From assembly GCA_017161655.1 (NCBI GenBank), contig JADFCV010000010.1:19557-83556 (forward strand): a stretch of 64,000 nt of DNA, read 5' to 3'. The notes under the pieces are model-generated. The model had not been told where the DNA came from and did no database searches. It was given only the letters and a program-made list of their open reading frames with translations. The stretch comes from Candidatus Sumerlaeota bacterium. GTDB lineage: Bacteria; Sumerlaeota; Sumerlaeia; Sumerlaeales; Sumerlaeaceae. Below, in pieces: positions 17,490 to 26,168 of this stretch; the first letter of the stretch is position 1; every line of letters begins with the position of its first letter. Made by a program: the position numbers and the translations under genes.

Positions 17490-19505
17490 ATGGCGAAAAA
17501 GGTCGCAACAGAGAAGTGGTGTCCACATCGGCTGTCATCTTCGGCAGCGGGGGCGCTGATTTTTGTTTTGTGCCTTTTCTTGCACACAGCTGCTCTTTCT
17601 CAGCAACAACCCGCCATGGTTGCAAATGCCCCTTCGCCTGACCAGGTCGAAAAGCAGCGTCTGCTTGATGAAAAAATCGAAGTCATTCGCAAAGCTTTTG
17701 TTGCAGGCAATTATGCGGAAGTTGTGCGGCTATGCCGGGAGGCAGATCAGATTATACCTAACACCCGTAGTGTACAGCTTTACCGGGAGTGGGCCTACCA
17801 GCGGTTGCAACAGTCTAAAGTGGGCCAGCACGCGGATGTTGAGCCTTCTGAACTGAGTCGGGCGGAACAACTGACAACAGTTTTAACAACTTCTCCCGCA
17901 GGTTCTATAGTGCCGGCCAAACCGAATGTAGAAAAGCAATCAGTCTCACCCGCAACAACATCGCGCGAGACAGTGCCTTCCCCCGAACCAGCCCAGCCTC
18001 CTCGCAGAAAGCCAGTCAATCTTCCTGCGATCGTCATCATTGCCGTTGCCGTGATCGCTGCCGGAATAGTTGCGAAGCGACGGATTGCTGCTCGGACTTC
18101 AACCTCCGTGTCTTCGCCTCAACCTGCGCCAGCGGAGCCAAAAGGTGGAGCTCCACTGCCTTCTTCGGCTATGCCGAAGGTGGATGTCGAGAAACAGGAG
18201 TCTTCTCCCCAGCCGGCACCATTTTCATCTTCCCCCTCACCTGCCCCCAGCAGTGGACTTGGGCTTGCCTTGGGGACGCCAGGCTTGGGTCTTCCGTCGT
18301 TTGGTGGGGGATTATCTCCCCAGCAGCCCCCACTTTCTGTGGCTGCGTCAGGCGAAGCATTGAAAAACGAAAGCGCCGGCCAGGAGCAGCCAGCCCCCGC
18401 CCTCTCGGCTTCATTAGAGTCACCTTTCGTTCCCGATGTTCAGATGCCCGAACCGCCGCCACTCACCACGGATCAAGAGTGGGTTGCTCCGCAACATGTT
18501 CCTGGTGAAGGCCCCGAATTGCCTGACCTCGAGTTGGCCAAAGGTCCTGACGTTCCCAACATTGTCTCCTTTGATGACCTCGGCATTAATTTGGCGGCGG
18601 AGGAGCCTCCACCAGCCCCGCAGAAGCCGTACGCAGCCAGGCTTGACGAGAGCAAAATCGTGATCACCCCAGCTCCCGTCTCAAAAGCTGAGGAAGCGGA
18701 ATCTCCGTCCCTTCCATTGAATGTGGACACGGAGGCCGAGACCGTGGTGGGGAGACTACCAACCGATGTCCCGGCGATCCAGCTCGAGGATATCATCGGT
18801 GGTTCTTCAGAAGAACCAGTCTCCGAAGCCGTGGTCTCAGGATCGCCCTCAGCGGAAGAGAAAATCGGTCCCCCGAAAGAGGCGGTCGTTGGGCGAGAGG
18901 TCGCTTCACCAAGTGAAATCCCAGCGGGGCCGGGTATCGGATCCGTTGAACTCGAAGCTCTGACTCTTGATTTTGCTGAGGGCGAACTCGATGGCTTATC
19001 AACCTCAGTTCTCGAGAAGTCATCGGGGAAACCAGAAGCAAGCAACGAGCAAGCTTCAACCGTCGTGGTTTCGCCAACAACTGGTATAGTATCGTCGGAT
19101 ATGGGAGAAACTCAAACGCTGGAGCTTCCTCCTCAGACGCCACCGGATGTTGCCCTCGCCGAGACTAAGGCCATCGAGCTGCCTACAGCTTTTTCACAGC
19201 CGGCGTCTCAACCAGCAGGTGTTGCTGCTCCTGAAGAGAAAGAGACCATCGCCTCTCCGAAGACCACGGATAAAGCTGCGGAGTCCGCGCAACCAGCGGC
19301 TGAAGGCAAGAAATTGGACGAGCGTAGCGAACGGATGTTTCTTGAGCAGTATCAACGTGGCCTGCGCGCCTTCGAAGAACAGAACTACAAACAGGCTGTT
19401 CACTTCCTCTCTATTGCCGCCGCCATTCATCCAGACAATCAGGAAGTTCGTGAAAAACTTCGGCTCGCGCGCGAGAAAAAGCGACAGTTGGAATCGTCGC
19501 GATAG
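17490..19505 (+). CDS. FimV-like bitopic protein with C-terminal TPR
   Basis: 671 residues. An N-terminal signal (ALIFVLCLFLHTAALSQQQ) leads into ~140 residues outside the membrane with a short TPR-like helix pair (IRKAFVAGNYAEVVRLCREA). A transmembrane helix, residues ~178-195 (LPAIVIIAVAVIAAGIVA), is followed by KRR. The next ~420 residues are Pro/Ser/Glu-rich and low complexity. The end, ~625-671, is a TPR-like unit (GLRAFEEQNYKQAVHFLSIA). This order (signal, outer part, single helix, long acidic region, final TPR) is that of FimV/HubP polar organisers of type IV pili. I see no clear LysM domain, so homology is unproven. The double-receiver gene follows. Confidence 0.6.
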   Translation: MAKKVATEKWCPHRLSSSAAGALIFVLCLFLHTAALSQQQPAMVANAPSPDQVEKQRLLDEKIEVIRKAFVAGNYAEVVRLCREADQIIPNTRSVQLYREWAYQRLQQSKVGQHADVEPSELSRAEQLTTVLTTSPAGSIVPAKPNVEKQSVSPATTSRETVPSPEPAQPPRRKPVNLPAIVIIAVAVIAAGIVAKRRIAARTSTSVSSPQPAPAEPKGGAPLPSSAMPKVDVEKQESSPQPAPFSSSPSPAPSSGLGLALGTPGLGLPSFGGGLSPQQPPLSVAASGEALKNESAGQEQPAPALSASLESPFVPDVQMPEPPPLTTDQEWVAPQHVPGEGPELPDLELAKGPDVPNIVSFDDLGINLAAEEPPPAPQKPYAARLDESKIVITPAPVSKAEEAESPSLPLNVDTEAETVVGRLPTDVPAIQLEDIIGGSSEEPVSEAVVSGSPSAEEKIGPPKEAVVGREVASPSEIPAGPGIGSVELEALTLDFAEGELDGLSTSVLEKSSGKPEASNEQASTVVVSPTTGIVSSDMGETQTLELPPQTPPDVALAETKAIELPTAFSQPASQPAGVAAPEEKETIASPKTTDKAAESAQPAAEGKKLDERSERMFLEQYQRGLRAFEEQNYKQAVHFLSIAAAIHPDNQEVREKLRLAREKKRQLESSR

Positions 19506-19604
19506 AGAAACCGCCACGCACCCCCCCAATAGAAGTAGCGTGGCCCGCCCTGCTTGCTCGACGCTTGACGATCCATCCAAAATTGCGCCAGCAATGAAGC
19601 TCAA

Positions 19605-20588
19605 ATGAGCGTAGCGCCACGAATTCGCATTCTTGTCGTCGATGATGATCCAGATGTCCGTGTGATTGTGAGCCACGCACTCCGAGAGGAATTTGAAGTC
19701 GTTACCTGCTCGAGTGGCGTTGAGGCTCTCGAACGGATTGATCGGTACGAACCTGATTTTGTCATTATGGACGTCATGATGCCCGTGCTCACGGGCATCG
19801 ACACAGTTCGTGCTATTAAGAAAGATGCGCGGTTTGCGCACCTGCCAGTCATTTTTCTCACTGCCCGTTCCGACAACGAAGCGGTTCGTGAAGCCATGGG
19901 TGTCGGAGGTGACTTTTACCTTCAGAAGCCTTTCAACCCAAGTCATCTTTTAAGCGTTGTAAAGCAGATGGTGCAACAACATCGGATTGAGCCCCACCCG
20001 AAACGATTCTCGCAGGAAGAGCTCTCTTCGCCAGGCAGAGCAGAGAAACAAGCTGCTATCGCGGGTGAGGGCTCTTCAGAAACTCCTTCCGCGAAAGACG
20101 GAGAAGATAGGACAGAGAACCCATCGCCGAATCGCCCTTTCACACCCGCAACTTCACGACGCGTCCGCATCATGATCATCGACGACGATGTCGACGTCGT
20201 CAACTATGTGAAATCCATTTTGCGCGAGGACTACGAGATCATTGGTGTTTCAGACTCCGAACTGGCGCCTGAAAAGATCATCGCCTACCAACCAGACATT
20301 CTCTTGCTCGATATCATGATGCCAAAGCTGAACGGCTTTCATCTTTCGCATCTTCTTCGTATCAATCGGCATCTTCGAGGGAGCAAAATCATTTTTGTAT
20401 CCTCACGCGCAGATCACGAGGCCGTTGCCAAGGCTTTCACACTCGGAGCTTCTGACTACCTTGAAAAACCGTTCACGCCTGAGCAATTACGCCGCAAGAT
20501 TCTGGCCGTGACGCAGCAGCCCGATTTTGTTGCTCCAAAGAAGCGGCTCAACTACATGGAAATTCTCCGACGCGAAGGTGAGCTCTAA
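19605..20588 (+). CDS. Double receiver-domain response regulator
   Basis: 327 residues with two complete REC domains and nothing else. REC1: DDD at the start, phospho-acceptor Asp56 in VIMDVMMP, Thr in FLTAR, Lys108 in LQKPF. REC2 after a disordered linker (residues ~130-185): IIDDDVDVV, Asp236 in LLLDIMMP, Ser in FVSSR, Lys288 in LEKPF. Both have all catalytic residues, so both can probably be phosphorylated. Output must be by protein-protein contact. It follows the FimV-like gene on the same strand with ~100 bp between them. No kinase is in the window. Confidence 0.9.
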   Translation: MSVAPRIRILVVDDDPDVRVIVSHALREEFEVVTCSSGVEALERIDRYEPDFVIMDVMMPVLTGIDTVRAIKKDARFAHLPVIFLTARSDNEAVREAMGVGGDFYLQKPFNPSHLLSVVKQMVQQHRIEPHPKRFSQEELSSPGRAEKQAAIAGEGSSETPSAKDGEDRTENPSPNRPFTPATSRRVRIMIIDDDVDVVNYVKSILREDYEIIGVSDSELAPEKIIAYQPDILLLDIMMPKLNGFHLSHLLRINRHLRGSKIIFVSSRADHEAVAKAFTLGASDYLEKPFTPEQLRRKILAVTQQPDFVAPKKRLNYMEILRREGEL

Positions 20589-20616
20589 CGCTACGAGGCC
20601 GGCGCATTTACGGCTC

Positions 20617-21537
20617 TCACGGGACGATTTGCGTTCCGATGCCACGGTCAGTGAAAATTTCGAGAAGCAGAGAATGCGGTAGCCGGCCGTCGAGGATATG
20701 TGTCTTTTTTACGCCGGCGCGCAAGGCGTCCAGGCAAGCACGGACCTTCGGGATCATTCCGCCATGAATAATCCCTTCCGCGATAAGCGGTTCCACTTCA
20801 TCCTGGCGTAGCGAGTGAATCAGTGTTGACTCATCCTGCCGGTCGCGAAGAATCCCACGCACATCTGTTAGCAAGATAAATTTATCAGCCTGCAGGGCAG
20901 CGGCCACATCGCTTGCTACCGTATCTGCATTGATGTTGTATGTCTGTCCTTCTTCGTCCACGCCAATCGGCGAAATGACAGGAATGATCTCATTCTCCTG
21001 AAGAATTCGAAGGATCGTGGGATCAATCCGCACCACATCGCCCACAAAGCCAATGTCCAATCGTGGCCCTCCCTCTGCCGGCTCATGGTAGAGTTTCTTC
21101 GCAAGGATCAATCCCATATCCTTGCCTGTGAGGCCGCAAGCTCTCACTCCAGCACGATTCAGAGCGAGCGTGATCTCGCTATTGATCTTCCCAGCCAGCA
21201 CCATTTCCGCCACGTCGAGTGTTTCAGCGTCAGTGACCCGCTGGCCAGCGACAAACTGGGGCTGTAGCCCAAGTTTCTTCATGAGTGCTGTAATTTCTGG
21301 TCCACCGCCATGGACGACGACAGGACGCATGCCAACGATGGCCATCAGCGCCAAATCCTGAATAATGCTTGCCTTAAGCGCCGGGTCCACCATCGCATGC
21401 CCACCGTATTTCACCACGATTGTGGCGCCTCGAAATTGGCGGATGTAGGGGAGAGCCTCTACCAAAACCTGGGATCGCTCGATGAGTTTTTCCAGGGGAA
21501 GCGTGCGGAGATCGACAGACTCGCTCTTGCCGTTCAC
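20617..21537 (-). CDS. argB: Acetylglutamate kinase
   Basis: ArgB phosphorylates N-acetylglutamate, the second step of arginine synthesis. Visible motifs: FRGATIVVKYGGHAMVDP with the ATP-binding lysine and glycines, VVVHGGGPEITALMKKLG (substrate loop), then GLTGKDMGLILAKK and NINADTVASDVAAALQADK. The C-terminal GMIPKVRACLDALRAGVKK is the typical AAK-family ending. Length (306) is normal. No other arg genes are adjacent. It is transcribed on the minus strand, downstream of aconitase but separated by a hairpin terminator. Confidence 0.95.
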   Translation of the reverse strand: MNGKSESVDLRTLPLEKLIERSQVLVEALPYIRQFRGATIVVKYGGHAMVDPALKASIIQDLALMAIVGMRPVVVHGGGPEITALMKKLGLQPQFVAGQRVTDAETLDVAEMVLAGKINSEITLALNRAGVRACGLTGKDMGLILAKKLYHEPAEGGPRLDIGFVGDVVRIDPTILRILQENEIIPVISPIGVDEEGQTYNINADTVASDVAAALQADKFILLTDVRGILRDRQDESTLIHSLRQDEVEPLIAEGIIHGGMIPKVRACLDALRAGVKKTHILDGRLPHSLLLEIFTDRGIGTQIVP

Positions 21538-21611
21538 TGTGTTTCTCTCCTTACGGAACTAATCAATTGAACTTACCGATTCCGGCAAATCCCTTACCTT
21601 TAAAGTCAAGG

Positions 21612-21643
21612 GCGAGAACGTTCCCGAAGCCGTTCTCGCCCCT
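21612..21643 (-). terminator. Hairpin terminator after aconitase
   Basis: An 11-bp perfect stem (GGGCGAGAACG at 21612-21622 with CGTTCTCGCCC at 21633-21643) closes a 10-base loop. It lies 27 bp after the acn stop. On the minus strand the tail is UUGACUUU, a weak U tract, so efficiency is uncertain. It separates acn from argB. Confidence 0.6.
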
Positions 21644-21669
21644 TGTTTTCTGATGTGATCAGAACCCAC

Positions 21670-24417
21670 TCAACTAGCGAGCAACTGCCGAAGGACGTAC
21701 TGGAGAATTCCGCCATGTCGATAGTACTCCAGCTCTTTGGCCGTGTCGATTCGCACGCGGACGCGGAATTCTGTGACTGTTCCGTCCTCACGTCTGGCGA
21801 CAATTTTTGCTTCGCCTTTAGGCACCAATCCATCGGAGAGACCAACAATATCGAATGTCTCTTTTCCGGAAATCCTCAACGACTGACGTGTTTCTCCAGG
21901 CAGGAATTGAAGCGGAAGCACTCCCATTCCCACAAGGTTGCTCCGATGAATTCGCTCAAAGCTTTCCGCGATCACAGCCCGCACACCCAAGAGGGCGGTG
22001 CCTTTTGCGGCCCAGTCGCGCGACGACCCGCTCCCGTACTCCTGCCCTGCAAGCACGACCAGCGGGACTCCTTCAGCCCGATAACGCATAGCCGCGTCGT
22101 AGATTGTCATCTGTTCCCCGTCAGGCAGATGCAGGGTGAAACCACCTTCCACGCCTGGCACAAGCTCATTGCGCAGACGAATGTTGGCAAAGGTGCCGCG
22201 GATCATAACCTCGTGATTTCCCCGCCGTGCACCATAGGAATTGAAATCCTTGGGGGCAATCCCCAGGGACATGAGGTATTGACCCGCTGGCGAATTCGGG
22301 GAAATTGAGCCGGCTGGCGAAATATGATCCGTGGTCACAGAATGCCCGAGTACAGCCAACGCTCGCGCGCCTGTGATATCGCTTATCGGCGAGGGCTCCA
22401 GGGCAAAGCTCTCGAAAAAAGGCGGCGCTTTGATATAAGTGGACGTAGGATCCCATTCGTATTGGACGCCCGTCGGGGCTGGCACTGATTGCCAATTTGC
22501 GTCGCCCTCAAATACGTTCGAATAAACCCTGCGGAACATTTCTGATCGGACGCTCGACTCAATCACCTGCCTGATTTCTTCCGGAGCTGGCCAGATATCC
22601 CTCAGGTAAACAGGCTTTCCTTGAGCCCCTAAACCCAGCGGCTCGTTGATGAGATCAATATCCATTGTACCAGCCAGAGCGTAAGCGACCACTAGCGGTG
22701 GCGAGGCGAGATAGTTTGCGCGGACAAGGGGGTGAATCCGCCCTTCGAAGTTTCTGTTCCCCGAGAGTACGGCCGCGACGACGAGTTCCCCCTCCGTGAT
22801 GGCTTTTGCGATAGGCTCTGGGAGAGGACCGCTATTGCCAATGCATGTGGTGCACCCGTAGCCCACGACGTGGAAACGCAGTTCTTCAAGTGCCGCAAGC
22901 AGCCCTGATTCGCGCAAGTATTCGGTGACCACCTGTGAGCCGGGGGCAAGACTCGTCTTCACCCAGGGCTTCGTGCGCAGCCCGTGTTCGACAGCCTTTT
23001 TTGCCAGCAACCCTGCCGCCACCAGGACGCTTGGATTCGAGGTGTTCGTGCAGCTTGTAATAGCAGCAATAACGACATTCCCGTGTGTCATTTGGAGGGG
23101 TGATTCACCAGCTCCCACCTCAACCCGACGACAAAGCGCACTCTCTGCCTGCGGCTCCTTTCCCTCAAGGAAAGCTGACCCTTCTTCTTGCGAAATTTTA
23201 TTCTTCGCAGCGAGGTTTTCAACCAGCGTGCGTCGCCAGTTTGCTTTGCCGTCGCGCAGAGGCACACGGTCGTGCGGACGGCGCGGTCCTGCAAGTGTCG
23301 ATTCAATCGTCCCAAGGTCAATCTCAAGAACAGTGGAGTACTCAGGCTCAGCAAAATCTGCGCTACGGAAGAGTCCTTGTTCTTTCCAGTATGCTTCAAC
23401 CAATGCGATTTGTTCCTCGCTTCTTCCCGTAAATCGCAAGTAATCCAATGTTTTCTCATCCACCGGGAAGAAACCAACCGTGGCTCCGTATTCGGGGGCC
23501 ATATTGGATAGAGTCGCGCGGTCCGCGACACTCAGCGTTGCCAACCCTGGCCCGAAAAACTCCACAAATTTTCCAACAACTCCTAGTTGTCGTAACCGCT
23601 GCGTGATGGTAAGAACAAGGTCGGTAGCTGTTGTGCCTGGAGGAAGCTCGCCAACCAAACGCACGCCCACAACCTGTGGCACAAGCATGGCAATTGGCTG
23701 GCCAAGCATGGCCGCTTCTGCTTCAATTCCCCCCACGCCCCATCCCAGCACTCCCAGCGCATTCACCATTGTTGTGTGGGAATCGGTGCCGACAAGTGTG
23801 TCGAAAAAGGCTGTCTGCCGTCCGTCTTTGTTATCTGTCATGACGACGCGGGCAAGAAACTCGATGTTCACCTGGTGGACGATGCCCGTGTCGGGAGGGA
23901 CCACGCGCAGCCGCCGAAACGCGCGCGCCCCCCATTTGAGAAACATGTAGCGTTCTCTGTTGCGTTCGTACTCGAGCTCCGCATTGCGCTGAAGTGCTTC
24001 CGGAGAGCCAAAGCTGTCCACCTGCACCGAGTGATCGATCACCAGCTCCACTGGCTGGAGAGAGTCAATCATCGCCGGATCTTTGCCAAACGGAACAACA
24101 GCATCGCGCATGGCAGCAAGGTCAGCCACGCACGCCACGCCTGTGAAATCCTGCAGAAGCACACGGGCGACGGTGAAGCCTATCTCAGTTTCTGGCTCAG
24201 CGTGCGGATCCCAGTTGAGAATGGATTCAATGGCCGCCGCGCTTTCCCTGCTTCCATCATCGGTCCGCAGAACGTTCTCTAAGAGTACCCGAAGCGAAAC
24301 AGGCAAGCGTGCGAGCTTTTCGGATGGCGCTATTCGGGGCAGTGACCAAATTTCGTATTCCTTTGCCCCAACTCGCAGTGATGTTCGTGCATTTTCTGCA
24401 ACGTTGTTTTGACTCAT
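21670..24417 (-). CDS. acnA: Aconitate hydratase
   Basis: Aconitase interconverts citrate and isocitrate through a [4Fe-4S] cluster. The AcnA-type length (about 915 residues) and domain order are seen. Cluster ligands appear as SCTNTSNPSVLVAAGLLAKKA and VVGYGCTTCIGNSGPLP (CxxC). GTDSHTTMVNALGVLGWGVGGIEAE is the substrate-binding signature, and YGSGSSRDWAAKGTALLGVRA is the swivelling domain with active-site Ser/Arg. ATG 24417 (MSQNN) is preferred to the GTG at 24429, which sits directly on the purine-rich SD (AAAGGAG). The gene lies between tolB-like and argB genes on the same strand. Confidence 0.96.
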   Translation of the reverse strand: MSQNNVAENARTSLRVGAKEYEIWSLPRIAPSEKLARLPVSLRVLLENVLRTDDGSRESAAAIESILNWDPHAEPETEIGFTVARVLLQDFTGVACVADLAAMRDAVVPFGKDPAMIDSLQPVELVIDHSVQVDSFGSPEALQRNAELEYERNRERYMFLKWGARAFRRLRVVPPDTGIVHQVNIEFLARVVMTDNKDGRQTAFFDTLVGTDSHTTMVNALGVLGWGVGGIEAEAAMLGQPIAMLVPQVVGVRLVGELPPGTTATDLVLTITQRLRQLGVVGKFVEFFGPGLATLSVADRATLSNMAPEYGATVGFFPVDEKTLDYLRFTGRSEEQIALVEAYWKEQGLFRSADFAEPEYSTVLEIDLGTIESTLAGPRRPHDRVPLRDGKANWRRTLVENLAAKNKISQEEGSAFLEGKEPQAESALCRRVEVGAGESPLQMTHGNVVIAAITSCTNTSNPSVLVAAGLLAKKAVEHGLRTKPWVKTSLAPGSQVVTEYLRESGLLAALEELRFHVVGYGCTTCIGNSGPLPEPIAKAITEGELVVAAVLSGNRNFEGRIHPLVRANYLASPPLVVAYALAGTMDIDLINEPLGLGAQGKPVYLRDIWPAPEEIRQVIESSVRSEMFRRVYSNVFEGDANWQSVPAPTGVQYEWDPTSTYIKAPPFFESFALEPSPISDITGARALAVLGHSVTTDHISPAGSISPNSPAGQYLMSLGIAPKDFNSYGARRGNHEVMIRGTFANIRLRNELVPGVEGGFTLHLPDGEQMTIYDAAMRYRAEGVPLVVLAGQEYGSGSSRDWAAKGTALLGVRAVIAESFERIHRSNLVGMGVLPLQFLPGETRQSLRISGKETFDIVGLSDGLVPKGEAKIVARREDGTVTEFRVRVRIDTAKELEYYRHGGILQYVLRQLLAS

Positions 24418-24655
24418 TTCTTGTGCCACTCCTTTTGTTGCAATAGGCCAGGGTGTTGTCTCTGCCCTTCAGCATGGGGTGCAGGGACAGTGCAGTGAAG
24501 CAAAAAAGCAAACGCCAGAGTGAGCGCCGGAGGAGCAAGAGTGCCGTGCGACTTCGGGAAGGTCTCCCCACGGGCGTGAAAACGTGGGGGGGCGACTTGG
24601 TGGGCGGCGCCTGGCTGTGGCGCATGTTCTTTTGCGCACCCTGCTGGAGTTTCTC

Positions 24656-25990
24656 CTACCGTGCAAACAAAGGACCCCAGGCTGGTGAAGAGTAAGGGCC
24701 GATCGCGATCGGATGGGCAATGCGAATGGTCGTATCCATCAAATAAAGCCCCCGGGAGCCGTTGCGATCGGATTCAAAGACAATGTGTCGGGAATCAGGT
24801 GCCCAGCTAGGGTCACGATTAGCACCCTGGCCACGGGTGACTTGAGTCAGTTCGCCTGACGAAACATCGTGCACGTAAATGTTAAACTCGCTCTTTTCGC
24901 GCACGACATAAGCGATCTTCGCCCCATCCGGACTCCATACCGCCGAGTCGCAGTAGGTGCCTGTACTAATGCGCACCGGCGACGAGCCGTCGGAAGCCAT
25001 AACGTAAATTTGCGGTGTGCCGCTACGGTCCGATGTGAAGACAATCTGTGACCCATCCGGGCTCCAATCTGGCGCGGTATCGGCGTCCCTGTTTTCCGTG
25101 AGCCGAACCAGATCTCGCCCATCTCGCGTCATGGTGTAAATTTCACTGTTGCCATCTTTCGACAATGTGACAGCCAGACGCTGGATAGCCTCGCACCACG
25201 ACGGCGAGGTGTTGAGCCCGGGACGCCGGCTGATCTCGAAACGTTGACCACGCAGCGTGATCCCTATGAGGTCGGGATTGTTGTCGCGATACGAAGTAAC
25301 GTAAATCTCCGCGCCATTTTTGCCCCAGGCCGGTGTTGCCAGCAGGGCGTTTTCGTTCGTGAGCTGCCGGACGTTGCCGCCATCAGGCTCCATCACAACG
25401 AGCTCTTTATTCCCGCCACCGGTGTCGAGGAGTGCGCAGATAAAAGAAGAGAAAATCCCCGGTCGGTTAGTGAGTGCCGTAATGATGTCATCGGCAATTT
25501 GATGCGCAAGCCGATGCTCATCACCAGTGCGAATCCCCGAATAAGACTTGCCAAATAATCGCCGACTTGACGCCACATCGTAAACTTCGGCAGTGGCAGA
25601 GCCGCCACTTAGTTCGCCTCGAAGGACGTAATGGACCCCGGCTGCTGTCCACCCCTCCAGGACGACAGCCCCCTTTTGCCTGTCTTGCTGCCGTGCGGCC
25701 TCTATGGCTGGGGAGCTTTCTGCCGGTGAAGCGACATCGGCCAGGGCTAGATCACGGGCCACCGTGTTGCCAACGGCCTCTCCACCTGCGAAGCTCGAAA
25801 CTGCAAAGAAAGGAAGCGTGAGATTGCTGGGGCGGATGGCTCCTAAATCCTGGCGTGCCATCGACTTGGCTGGCGCAGCGTGTTTATTCGCGGCTGAAGG
25901 GGCCTCAGCGCTCACCCCAAACATTTTCCCTGCCAGCATTGCTACCAGCACGTGGGCACACACACTTTTCTGCAGCCAGCGCCCTCTCAT
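24656..25990 (-). CDS. tolB: TolB-like periplasmic beta-propeller
   Basis: 444 residues with a signal peptide (HVLVAMLAGKMFGVSA). The N-terminal ~130 residues form the TolB_N alpha/beta part (LTLPFFAVSSFAGG, GVHYVLRGELSGGSATAEV). Then PD40-type propeller blades recur: LVVMEPDGGNVRQLTN, EIYTMTRDGRDLVRLT, TAPDWSPDGSQIVFTSDRSG, SAVWSPDGAKIAYVV and DPSWAPDSRHIVFESDRNG. TolB works with Pal in outer-membrane integrity. No tolQ/R/A or pal is nearby. GAGG precedes the ATG by ten bases. The 240 bp between it and acn hold a hairpin but no gene. Confidence 0.85.
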   Translation of the reverse strand: MRGRWLQKSVCAHVLVAMLAGKMFGVSAEAPSAANKHAAPAKSMARQDLGAIRPSNLTLPFFAVSSFAGGEAVGNTVARDLALADVASPAESSPAIEAARQQDRQKGAVVLEGWTAAGVHYVLRGELSGGSATAEVYDVASSRRLFGKSYSGIRTGDEHRLAHQIADDIITALTNRPGIFSSFICALLDTGGGNKELVVMEPDGGNVRQLTNENALLATPAWGKNGAEIYVTSYRDNNPDLIGITLRGQRFEISRRPGLNTSPSWCEAIQRLAVTLSKDGNSEIYTMTRDGRDLVRLTENRDADTAPDWSPDGSQIVFTSDRSGTPQIYVMASDGSSPVRISTGTYCDSAVWSPDGAKIAYVVREKSEFNIYVHDVSSGELTQVTRGQGANRDPSWAPDSRHIVFESDRNGSRGLYLMDTTIRIAHPIAIGPYSSPAWGPLFAR

Positions 25991-26168
25991 TCTTCACCGC
26001 CTCATCTCTTCGCTCTAGGCACTATTTGTTTTTTACTGAAAGCGTTTTCTAATCATCGCAAAGAAATGCTTTATCCTTTTTCGCTGACAACGAGCGAAAG
26101 TGATGACTGAATATCTTTCCTGTGTTATCGCGAATGCACGTAGCCCCCAACCGTAATCATGATTCGGC

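Noticed and set aside
24567..24590. Hairpin CCCCACG...CGTGGGG in the tolB-acn gap
   Set aside because: Seven base pairs without a U tract; could be chance in GC-rich sequence.
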